A stretch of 64,000 nucleotides of DNA from Pseudomonadales bacterium. Lineage in GTDB: Bacteria > Pseudomonadota > Gammaproteobacteria > Pseudomonadales > Azotimanducaceae. Shown here one piece after another: positions 27,532 to 35,900 of this stretch (position 1 is the first letter of the stretch; the number at the start of each line of letters is the position of its first letter). The stretch is from positions 186,001 to 250,000 of the forward strand of contig JACKNX010000001.1 of assembly GCA_024234635.1 (NCBI GenBank), in the 5' to 3' direction. Below the pieces are notes generated by a model. The model searched no databases and had not been told where the DNA came from. It worked only from the letters and a program-made list of their open reading frames with translations. The translations under genes were made by a program, and so were the position numbers.

Positions 27532-28254
27532 ATGAAAGCGCTCAACCCAATCACCACTGCCGTCGTCGCCGCTGGCCTGGCCATCTGCGGTTCCGCCCAG
27601 GCGGACCTGACCGCCAACGCCACCGCGACCAGCAACTATATCTGGCGTGGACTGACCCAGACGGAGAACGAGGCCGCCATTCAGGGTGGTCTGGACTACT
27701 CCCATGAGAGTGGTTTCTACATCGGCACCTGGGCATCGAACGTCAACTACGGCGCGGGAGACCCCTATTCCTACGAACACGATATCTACTTCGGCTGGTC
27801 GGGTACGGCGGGCGAGGTGGACTGGGATGTCGGCTATCTCTACTACAACTACGACTCCGCCGCTAACTTCGACTTTGGCGAGGTGTACGCATCCCTCGGC
27901 TATGCCGGCTTCTCCCTGAAAGCCATGGTGCTGACCAATACCGAAGCCGACGAAGTCGGCAACCAGGATTTCGGTTTTGGCAAGGCCATGTACATCTCAG
28001 GGGACTACTCATTCACAACCGGCAATGAAATCGAGCTGGGTGCGCATGTGGGCTGGCACGATGGCGACTTCGCGGAAGCCTTCAACGGTGTGGACGGCAG
28101 CTACTTCGACTACAACGTGTACATAGCCAAAAATGGCTTCAAGTTCATGATCAGTGACACGGACGCGGACGGTCCGGCTGCCGGCGGTGCGTTCGACAAT
28201 GCGAAGCCGAAGTTTGTCATTTCCTATACGGTCGACATCGATCTGCTGAACTGA
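27532..28254 (+). CDS. TorF-family putative porin
   Basis: 240 residues from ATG 27532, with AAGGGG about 9 bases upstream. The signal peptide is MKALNPITTAVVAAGLAICG...AQA (about 23 residues). The mature part starts DLTANATATSNYIWRGLTQ, the hallmark of the TIGR02001/TorF group, and has alternating aromatic beta-strands (GFYIGTWASNVNYG, VDWDVGYLYYNYD) ending in FVISYTVDIDLLN. It should be an outer-membrane beta-barrel; the substrate is unknown. It stands alone, with a possible sigma-54 promoter upstream. Confidence 0.9.
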   Translation: MKALNPITTAVVAAGLAICGSAQADLTANATATSNYIWRGLTQTENEAAIQGGLDYSHESGFYIGTWASNVNYGAGDPYSYEHDIYFGWSGTAGEVDWDVGYLYYNYDSAANFDFGEVYASLGYAGFSLKAMVLTNTEADEVGNQDFGFGKAMYISGDYSFTTGNEIELGAHVGWHDGDFAEAFNGVDGSYFDYNVYIAKNGFKFMISDTDADGPAAGGAFDNAKPKFVISYTVDIDLLN

Positions 28255-28316
28255 ACCAAGTACGTGTGGGGAAAGGGATGTCCCCGCAAGGAGAAGTGTT
28301 TCCTGGCGACTGACGA

Positions 28317-28937
28317 TCAGGAGCGGCTGGCGGGCTCGTCCCGCCAGCCAACCAGGAGAAAAAAGAGCAGGTGCGCCACGTTCGGCGCCGCTGGCAGCAG
28401 AAAAGCCTGTAGCGCGGCGCTTGGCAGCGACACCAGTACAAGCACAAGCAACAGTGTCACCGGGTTCAGCCAGGTGGACATGAACGTCGACCTGCGAGTG
28501 CGAAGCCGGCTTGCAACAAGCGCGGCAACTGCAACCAGGATGGCCACGCCCGTGACCGCCCACAGCGTCAGTAGCACACCACCACCCATCGCCACGCCCT
28601 CCAGAGGCGTGCCAGCCGTCCCCCCTGTCTGCCGGTCGCCAGCAATGATCCATCCTGTACAGGCATGAACCGCGGCGCCGACAAAGCCGGCCACAGCCCC
28701 GCTGATACGCGCCAGCCGGGCCGCTGGGGAACCATCCCCGGCAACCGCTGCGGCGTAGCCGTATCCATAGAGCGGCAACCCCAGAACGCCCAGCAGCCAA
28801 CCCAACCACAACAGCATCTCGGGCGGCGGAGGTAGTTGCAGATCCGGGCGCATGGCATTGCCCACATACAACATCGCAAAGTCACCCAGACTGGCGGCCA
28901 GCGCCCCCGCTACCGCCAGGAAAACGTACGTGCGCAT
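28317..28937 (-). CDS. Hypothetical membrane protein (DUF6796-like)
   Basis: 206 residues with about six hydrophobic helices (FLAVAGALAASLGDFAML, MLLWLGWLLGVLGLPLYGYG, AGAVAGFVGAAVHACTGW, LLTLWAVTGVAILVAVAALV, TLLLVLVLVSLPSAAL and VAHLLFFLLVGW). The layout, with HACTG in the third helix, resembles the uncharacterised DUF6796 group; this assignment is from memory of the pattern and not certain. GGGAG lies 4 bases before the ATG. A perfect 10-bp-stem hairpin (28324-28348) overlaps its last codons. Confidence 0.72.
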   Translation of the reverse strand: MRTYVFLAVAGALAASLGDFAMLYVGNAMRPDLQLPPPPEMLLWLGWLLGVLGLPLYGYGYAAAVAGDGSPAARLARISGAVAGFVGAAVHACTGWIIAGDRQTGGTAGTPLEGVAMGGGVLLTLWAVTGVAILVAVAALVASRLRTRRSTFMSTWLNPVTLLLVLVLVSLPSAALQAFLLPAAPNVAHLLFFLLVGWRDEPASRS

Positions 28938-29028
28938 GTCGCTCCCTTTTCCCCGGTGTGCTCTGCCTGCCGGCTATCCTGTCGCCCGTCACGCCAACTG
29001 CCGGCGGACAGGCCGATGTGGTCGGCGG

Positions 29029-29385
29029 TCAATAGTGCATTGCCCGGTCCGCACCGGAAGTTTCCCACCACAGTGCTTCGAGCGTGCGCAGATCGTCGGT
29101 TGGGTCGTAGCCCGGTTCGTCGGCAGGTTCGAGTGTGTCCAGGACTTCGAACCGGAAACCTTCACCGGCCGCCGCCTGCCAGTCGGCCAGCAGCGCCTTG
29201 TTCATCTCAGTGCCGGTACGCAGGTTGGCCAGGAAGCGGTTCAGGCGCGCCTGTACATCCCGATGCGTGCCAACGACAAAGCGCCCGCTCTGCTCGTTCA
29301 GGACGCGGTACAGACCCATCGGACGAGGGGTCTTGCGGTACTCCGCTATAAGCGCCTTTTTCTGTTGGGGGGTGAGTTCCGTCAA
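29029..29385 (-). CDS. GIY-YIG nuclease superfamily protein
   Basis: 118 residues from a TTG start that has GGAG 7 bases upstream, reading MTELTPQQKKALIAEYRKTP. The GIY-YIG-like strands are MGLYRVLNEQSGRFVVGTHR, with later FRFEVLDTLEP and a C-terminal TDDLRTLEALWWE, matching a short uncharacterised GIY-YIG family known from Bacillus and many Gram-negatives. The second signature strand reads FVVG, not YIG, so activity is doubtful. The frame is open to an ATG at 29523, but the added residues lack family resemblance. Confidence 0.78.
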   Translation of the reverse strand: MTELTPQQKKALIAEYRKTPRPMGLYRVLNEQSGRFVVGTHRDVQARLNRFLANLRTGTEMNKALLADWQAAAGEGFRFEVLDTLEPADEPGYDPTDDLRTLEALWWETSGADRAMHY

Positions 29386-29590
29386 CGTGCAGCTCCGGTC
29401 AGATATGTCGCCATTTTTACCCAGATAAAATAAGGAAGGAAGTACCCCGCTGCGACTCGGCCCGGCCCGCAAAACGGCCAAGAACGGTACTGCCCACGGC
29501 GCATGCCGCTGCCGCGCGATCACGCCCCACGAATTGTCGCAACGTCGGCATTGCCGTACCTTGTCGATTCAGCACTGGCGAGAGCGCGCC

Positions 29591-31204
29591 ATGGCCTCCA
29601 GGGAACCCGATGTTCTGCTCGACGCGCTGGTTATCGGCGGCGGATTCAATGGCGTCTACCAGCTTTACCGGCTTCGGCAACAGGGTTTTGTGGTGCAACT
29701 GTTCGAAGCCGGGAGTGCGCTCGGCGGCGTGTGGCATCACAACCGTTACCCGGGTGCCAGGGTCGACTCTCATGTCCCGGACTACGCCTTTTCCCTGGAG
29801 CCGTTGTGGCGCAACTGGACGTGGAGCGAACGCTTTCCGGGGCGGGAAGAGCTGCAGCGCTACTTTGCGCATGTGGATTCGGTACTGAACCTCTCTTCCC
29901 ATGTTCGCTTCAATACCCGCGTGGTGGCGGCGACCTTCGAGCCCGGTGAGAACCGGTGGCGCGTGGAGTCGGCGGACGGTCACACCGTGTACACGCGCTT
30001 CCTCATCCCCTGCCTGGGATTCGCAAGCCGCGCCTACACGCCGGCGTTGCCCGGCCACCAGGCATTCAAAGGCCGCAGTCATCACACCGCGCACTGGCCG
30101 ACTGAGGGGGTCGATTTCGCCGGCCAGCGAGTCGGCGTCATCGGCACGGGGGCAAGCGGCGTGCAGGTGGTGCAGGAGGCCGCACCGGCAGCAGAGCAAC
30201 TGGTGGTATTTCAGCGTACGCCAGTGTTTGCGCTGGCCATGCAACAGCAGCACTGGGACCCTGAAACCCGGCAGCGCCTGAAATCCGGCTACGCGGATGC
30301 CTACCGGCGGCGGGGGGAATCGACCACGAGTTTTTCTGACGTGAAAGCCGATCCCCGCCGGGCGGTGGATGTACCGGAGCCGGAGCGCAGCGCAATCTTC
30401 GAAGCCGCCTGGCAACGCGGTGGTTTTCATTTCTGGGCCGGCACCTTTCGTGACATTCTCAGCAGTCCCGCATCCAATCGACTGGCCTACGATTTCTGGC
30501 GCTCGAAGGTACTCGCACGCATACAGGATCCCGGAATTGCCGCAAAGCTCGCACCCGAGGAACCGCCTTACCCGTTCGGCGCAAAGCGACCTTCACTGGA
30601 GCAGACCTACTACGACGTCTTCAATCAGCCCAACGTTCAACTGGTCGACCTGAAAGAAACTCCCCTCGTCGAACTCAACGCAACCGGCGTACGCACGCAA
30701 ACAGGGCAATACGATCTGGACGTACTGGTACTGGCAACGGGTTTCGACGCCAGTACCGGCGGCTTCGATGCCATCGACTTCCGCGGTCTTGGCGGTCGAA
30801 CACTGCGTACCGCCTGGTCGACTGGGGTAACAACCTACCTGGGTATGGCGATACCGGGTTTTCCCAACCTGCTGATGCTGTACGGCCCCCACAGTCCAAC
30901 GGCGTTCTGCAACGGACCCACCTGCGCCGAATTGCAGGGAGAATGGGTTGTGCGCTGCCTGGAGATGCTGCGGGCACGCGGCGCGACACGCATCGACGCA
31001 AGCGACACCGCGGCAGCGGCGTGGAAAGAACACATGGATGCCGAGTTCTCAGACTCGTTGCTGCACAAGGCCGACTCCTGGTACATGGCAGCAAACGTGC
31101 CGGGAAAACCCCGACAGCTGCTGTTCTATCCGAATACCCAGAAATACCTGGCTCAGTGCTCGCAATGCGCAGACAACGGCTACCAGGGTTTTGTGATTCG
31201 TTGA
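29591..31204 (+). CDS. Flavin-containing Baeyer-Villiger-type monooxygenase
   Basis: 537 residues from ATG 29591; ATG 29534 is upstream in frame but less likely. The first dinucleotide fold is ALVIGGGFNGVYQLYRLR, followed by GVWHHNRYPGARVDSHVPDY. The BVMO fingerprint FKGRSHHTAHWP is near residue 160, the NADPH site is GVIGTGASGVQVVQ, and ATGFDASTGGF closes the fold. It should use FAD, NADPH and O2 to oxygenate a ketone or related substrate. It stands alone, convergent with the NYN-domain gene. A second, more distant enzyme of the type is at 49018. Confidence 0.92.
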   Translation: MASREPDVLLDALVIGGGFNGVYQLYRLRQQGFVVQLFEAGSALGGVWHHNRYPGARVDSHVPDYAFSLEPLWRNWTWSERFPGREELQRYFAHVDSVLNLSSHVRFNTRVVAATFEPGENRWRVESADGHTVYTRFLIPCLGFASRAYTPALPGHQAFKGRSHHTAHWPTEGVDFAGQRVGVIGTGASGVQVVQEAAPAAEQLVVFQRTPVFALAMQQQHWDPETRQRLKSGYADAYRRRGESTTSFSDVKADPRRAVDVPEPERSAIFEAAWQRGGFHFWAGTFRDILSSPASNRLAYDFWRSKVLARIQDPGIAAKLAPEEPPYPFGAKRPSLEQTYYDVFNQPNVQLVDLKETPLVELNATGVRTQTGQYDLDVLVLATGFDASTGGFDAIDFRGLGGRTLRTAWSTGVTTYLGMAIPGFPNLLMLYGPHSPTAFCNGPTCAELQGEWVVRCLEMLRARGATRIDASDTAAAAWKEHMDAEFSDSLLHKADSWYMAANVPGKPRQLLFYPNTQKYLAQCSQCADNGYQGFVIR

Positions 31205-31267
31205 GCCGGCATCGGCTGGATACAGGTTCTTGCGCCGATACGGGTCCGCAACAGGGAAATCGCCGGC

Positions 31268-32092
31268 TCAGCTCGGGGCGACTTTCACTGTTCGCTTGTC
31301 ACGCAGCGCATAGTTCGTGCCGCGACGTTCCATGTCGAACAACTGCGTCGCTTCGATGAGATCGATGAGCTTGCGGTAGCCATAGTTGCGCGAATCGAAA
31401 GAAGCCTGATTGCCGATACGCTGCGCCACGGCACCCAGGGAAGACCAGCCGTCGTCGCCCATCGCCGACTCGACGGCATTGCGCAACAGGCTGACAAGCC
31501 GCGCGTCCTGACGCAACGTTGCCGCATCCAGCTTGCGTGGCGCAGCCTCCGCGACATCTGCAACATCGGTACTGTCAGCAGCCTGGGAGTCGCCGCCGCC
31601 GGACTTGCGCCGCCGCCGCGGCGCTTTGGACGCAGGCGCTTCGTCCACACCAGGCTCACCCAGGTTCTCCAGATAGAGAAAACGGGAACAGGCCGCGACA
31701 AAAGGCATGGGCGTACGCTTGGCACCGAAGCCAAACACCTGCGCTCCCTTGGCCTTGAGGTGCATGACAAGCGGCGTGAAGTCGCTGTCGGACGAGATGA
31801 TGCCGTAGGCATCCGGCGCGTCGTTGTACAGCAGTTCCATGGCCTCGATGACCATCTGCATGTCGGTGGCGTTCTTGCCCTTGCTGTAGTCGAACTGCTG
31901 AACCGGGCGAATGGCGTACTCATGCAGCACCGCTTCCCAGCCCTTCAGTGACTGCTTCTTCCAGTTGCCGTAGGCGCGCCGGATGTTGGTCACGCCAACC
32001 TTCGCAAGTTCAGCGAGGATGACATCAATTTTCGAGGCCGGTGAATTGTCGGCATCGATCAGCAGGGCAATGCGCGGCTGACGTTCGAGCAC
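31268..32092 (-). CDS. NYN-domain RNase-like protein with C-terminal OST-HTH/LOTUS domain
   Basis: 274 residues from GTG 32092, with GGAG 8 bases upstream. The N-terminal NYN (PIN-like) domain carries the acidic metal-binding set: LLIDADNSPASK, KNATDMQMVIEAMELL and YGIISSDSDFTPLVMHL. A Ser/Ala/Arg-rich linker (about 155-190) leads to an OST-HTH/LOTUS fold (about 195-268: ARLVSLLRNAVESAMGD, GYRKLIDLIEATQLFDM). Such proteins are thought to act on RNA. The partner and target are unknown and the gene has no operon neighbours. Confidence 0.9.
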   Translation of the reverse strand: MLERQPRIALLIDADNSPASKIDVILAELAKVGVTNIRRAYGNWKKQSLKGWEAVLHEYAIRPVQQFDYSKGKNATDMQMVIEAMELLYNDAPDAYGIISSDSDFTPLVMHLKAKGAQVFGFGAKRTPMPFVAACSRFLYLENLGEPGVDEAPASKAPRRRRKSGGGDSQAADSTDVADVAEAAPRKLDAATLRQDARLVSLLRNAVESAMGDDGWSSLGAVAQRIGNQASFDSRNYGYRKLIDLIEATQLFDMERRGTNYALRDKRTVKVAPS

Positions 32093-32174
32093 TGGCGGGA
32101 CTCCATTTATTGATTCAGGGACGGGCAGCGGGAAGCGGCGGCAAGTATATACGAAACCTGACCATCACCGGCTC

Positions 32175-32252
32175 GGGGAAGGGGGGAAGGGGGGAAGGGG
32201 GGAAGGGGGGAAGGGGGAAGGGGAAAGGGGAAAGGGGAAAGGGCCAAGGGGG
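32175..32252 (+). repeat. G-rich tandem repeat tract
   Basis: About 78 bases of G4-6 A2-3 units: four GGGGGGAA units, then shorter GGGGGAA and GGGGAAA units, ending GGGCCAAGGGGG. More than ten consecutive G-runs of three or more on the + strand make it strongly G-quadruplex-prone and slippage-prone. It lies in the 475-bp gap between the NYN gene start and pilY2. Confidence 0.9.
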
Positions 32253-32260
32253 AACTGCAA

Positions 32261-32400
32261 ACGGAGGGGTGGGACGCTTCAGCTATCCCCTCCGGGCGGT
32301 TTTCCCCCAGATCCGATGCCGTTGTTGCGCCTCTTGGACATGGCACCACCATGCCCTGCGGGGCGCGCCTGGCCACCAAACCTGTGGGAAGCGCTCAAGG
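32261..32400 (+). repeat. Hairpin repeat element (related to copy D)
   Basis: It shares GTGGGACGCTTCAGC-ATCCCCT with 8108-8131 and GGGAAGCGCTCAAG (32386-32399) with 8136-8149, with about 90 extra bases in between. The stem here is CGGAGGGG/CCCCTCCG (32262-32269 with 32287-32294); at 8102-8134 the pair is CGCAGG/CCTGCG, so at least one C:G pair has become G:C with pairing kept. It abuts the five-hairpin element at 32404. I see no coding potential. Confidence 0.55.
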
Positions 32401-32403
32401 TAC

Positions 32404-32566
32404 TTAACAGGATGCTGAAAAAGTCCATCCCGGACTTGTTTCAGCAGTCGCCGGCTTTGCCGACTCGCAGCAAATGCAGCGTTTTCCGCTGCATTTTCGG
32501 GCCAGCTACCCCTGGCTGGCATATCAGGCTGCTTTTTCAGCAGCCTGCTAACTTGTCAAGCGGCCC
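32404..32566 (-). repeat. Five-hairpin repeat element, copy B
   Basis: This copy reads leftward, the same way as pilY2, and begins one base after the pilY2 stop codon. Its stems are the cleanest of the three: CAGGCTGCT/AGCAGCCTG (9 bp), GCCAGC/GCTGGC, AAATGCAGCG/CGCTGCATTT (10 bp), an AGTCG...CGACT stem with inner GGC/GCC, and TGCTGAA..AAGTCC/GGACTT..TTCAGCA. The head GGGCCGCTTGACAAGTTAGC is shared with 48826 and 8004. It may serve as the 3' boundary of the pilus operon transcript. Confidence 0.72.
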
Positions 32567-32567
32567 A

Positions 32568-32888
32568 CTAGAACTCCTCCAGCGTCTGGTTGTCGGGCAA
32601 CTGATCGATGGCAATCGCCTTGCGACCTTCCGGCAGCTCCTGGTAGGTCACTTCCACTTTCATGCCAACGGCAAGCAACGACAGCGCGCTGCCAGCGCCG
32701 CGAACCGTTACAGGCGCATCGAGCGGAACGTAAAAGCTCCAGCCGCCGATGACAAGCACATGCTGGTCCAGGTCAATGGAGCGCAAGACACCGCTATGCG
32801 TCTCCACAGGCAGATCGTCCAACGCTGGGTCCGCCAGGGCCAATCCGCACCAGGACATTCCGATCAACAAACCTATCAGTCCGCGCAT
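32568..32888 (-). CDS. pilY2: PilY2-like type IV pilus protein
   Basis: 106 residues with a signal peptide (MRGLIGLLIGMSWCGLALA) and a small beta-rich domain (SGVLRSIDLDQHVLVIGGWS, GMKVEVTYQELPEGRKAIAI). Its size, its secretion signal and its position 65 bp after pilY1 match PilY2 of Pseudomonas, a small periplasmic protein needed for pilus biogenesis. GAGG lies 8 bases before the ATG. It is the last gene of the operon, and the five-hairpin element starts right after its stop. Confidence 0.8.
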   Translation of the reverse strand: MRGLIGLLIGMSWCGLALADPALDDLPVETHSGVLRSIDLDQHVLVIGGWSFYVPLDAPVTVRGAGSALSLLAVGMKVEVTYQELPEGRKAIAIDQLPDNQTLEEF

Positions 32889-32953
32889 ACAACTCGCCTC
32901 ACTTCACTGCTCATCAATCCACTCTCAGGTGTACCAGCCTAAGAAACCTTCGA

Positions 32954-35900
32954 TTACTCGTCCACGATCTGTCGCCAGGACAGCCGGCCCGTCTTCTGGT
33001 CCGTGGGTGGCGCAATCCGCAGTGTCACCTGTTCATCGCCGCCACTCACGAACAGGTAATCGAAGTCACCTGTGCCCACCAACATCGACGGATCAACCAG
33101 CGTACCGTTCAGGTCGTCCTGGCTGAACACAATGCCGGCCGCATACTGAATGCCATTGACCTCGACAAAATCCTCGTTGTCGATCACGCCGTCGTTGTTG
33201 AGGTCAAAAATTGGTTTCGCCGGATTCCCGCCGGTGAATGGATCGATCGGGAAGGTCGAACCCGGCGGCGCCTGGGTGCAGCTGTTGGCATCGCGCGGCA
33301 CCACGGTAGTCACCAGAATGGCATCACCACGCAGGATGAAGCGACGGATCGCCCGCTCACCCGGATACTGTACCGCCGGGGGCGCATTGCCAGACGCATC
33401 AGAGTTGGCGTTGCCCTGCTGCGTGGTGGTCGGACGGACCGGATCCAGATCGATGTACCAGCCGTACACACCAGGCGTTCCCGAGGCATCCGGCACGTAT
33501 TCCACCGGATTCTCACTGACCAGGCGTTGTCGCGGAAAATCCGTGTTGGACTCGTCAACGATATTGGTGATGGTCTGCTCCACCAACCTGGTCGCCTTGC
33601 TGTTCGCCTGGGCGGTTGCCGGGCTTGTCTCCAGCCTGTCCCAGATTCCATAGAGAGATTGCAGGTGTGTATCCGTGCCGTCGGCATGGGTCAGCCAACT
33701 CCCTGTACCAAAGACGATCAGAAAGCCTGCATCCGGATGCCGCGTGACCAGAGGCTGCGTAGTGATCGGCTGCTGGGTTGCGACAGTGCCATCGAAGGTT
33801 GCCTGGAACAGCTTCGTCACGGTCCATTGCGATTTGTTGCTGCTGGAAATGTCGAATCGATACAGATTGCCGAACAGATCGCCGCCGTAGATGTAGTCCG
33901 CGGTGCCGTTGCCATCGTCATCAACCACCGCCACGGTACTGATACCGTTGGGCATGCCCGCCATCGGTCCGGTCGTCTGCGACCCGACACCGGTGTCCAG
34001 CTTCACAAAATCGTTGGCAGACCAGCCATCCATCCCCTTGTCAACGAACAGGAGGAATACCTTGGCAAAACCCGAAGTCGCGTTGTAACCATTGCCAAAT
34101 ACGGCCGCCCATTGCTTCTGACCATCACTATCGTCGAGATTGGTCATGACAATCTGTGGCTGGGCCAGCGTGAAGCCCAGATCCTTGATGGGACGCCCTT
34201 CGAACAGAATCGGGTCACCCTGATCATCCACCAGCGGATCGCCAGAGGCATCAACCGGATAGGTGTCATCCTCATCCGTGAACTCCCACAGCACCGCATT
34301 GTGCGCGGTTGACGTGGTGTAAATGGATGGGTCCGTCACGTTGATCGCGAAATAGCCCTTGCCACCACCACCCAGTCCACCGACCAGCAAGGTGGTCCAG
34401 TCTTTCTGCGACGAGCCGCTGCTGCGGCGCATGTAGACATCTTCAATCGACGGCGTGACATCCACGAAGAACCGGTGCGCATAGGTCAGCGTCGTGAGCT
34501 GATCCAGCTGGTGCGCGTCAAACTCGGTGCCATCAATGAGTTTGTTGGGAATATAGGCAAATACCTCACTACCCGTACCTGTCGACCCCGCCGTACCGGC
34601 GTCAAATCCGTGCAACATGCCGTCATTGGCGCCTACGTAGACCACGCGCTGACGACTGGCGTTGTCCTGGAGAAAGGTGGAATAGCGTTCGCCGTTGGCC
34701 GTGGGAAACGGTGGCTGATCGCGCCGGAAACCACGCGGCGCGCCAACGAATACGGGTGCCGAATGCACGATATCGCCCAACAGGCCTTCGGTTGCCGGAC
34801 GTTGGCGCAATGGTCCGAACGGCTCTTCCTGCGACCGCACGCCGCGAAGCCAGTTGGTCTCTCTGCCGTTCAGCACGAGCTTCTGGTCGCTGTTGAGGTT
34901 AGTGAAGAGAAAGCGCTTCCCGGTCTGTGTCACATCGTCCCACGTCGTGATCCTGCGGGCGTTAGGGGTGAGGGTGTCCAGTTGCGGCGCCGCACGCCAG
35001 ATCGGATTTGCGGCGTCGACAATACCCGTGGAGCGATCCACACGCATTGCCATCAGGTCACCGGTGTGGAAACGTGGATTGAAGAAGCCCCGGTACTCCA
35101 CGGTTTCTTCCCGCAGCGCCGTGGAGTTGAAGGCAACGGCCGAGACCGAAATCGAACTGTCCGAAAATTCCGCGAAGGCGCTCTGGAACACCTGCGTGAG
35201 CAGCACCGGGTTCGAGGCGGAAACAAATTGGCCCCGACCGTTCACCGCCGCGTGCAGCATATCGTCAACTTTCGCCAGCGTACCGTTGGTCGGATTCGGC
35301 CAGGGAAATGCCTGCGTATAGTCCGTGGGAATATCCGCCGGATCGACAGCGCCCAGCAACCCGAAACCCACCGTAAAGGTCTTCATGTGCTGGTGCATGG
35401 TTTCTCCCCCGTTGCCGAAGGCACTCACAGGCGCATTCGCCTGATCGCGGGTGGTCGTCGCCACCCTGTTGTTCAGCGAAGGGTGCAGGTCCCGCTCGTA
35501 GTAGAACATGGCGATATCGGCCAGTGTCGAAGCCCAGTTGTCCGCGAACTTGCCACCATCAAACAGTGAAGGGCTCTGGTTGGTCGGCGTGTCCCGGTCG
35601 TGATGCCAGTTTCCGGGGAATGCGCCATTCCACTCACCGTCCGAGAACAGCAGCGTGAAGTTGGATTGACATTCGCCTTCCGGCGCGGCGGCAACGGGAC
35701 AGTTTGCACTGCCCGGTGAACTGTTCGGCGTTCCGAAGACATTGCCACTCAGACACTCAAAGGTTCGACCTGCACGGTTCAGGGCCGCGCGCAGCGGCGT
35801 TGAACCATTCGAATTCAAACCGTAGACGCGATCGAGGAGATCGCGCTTGTGGCCCAGGCGATAAGACGCATTGAGGCTGGCGAAATTCTCGCGATAGTTC

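Noticed and set aside
28324..28348. Rho-independent terminator between the porin and membrane protein genes
   Set aside because: The 10-bp stem is perfect but lies in the coding end of the membrane protein gene and has no T-run on either side.
31203..31269. Inverted repeat GAGCCGGC...GCCGGCTC around two convergent stop codons
   Set aside because: Only 8 bp with a loop of about 51 bases; could easily be chance in GC-rich DNA.
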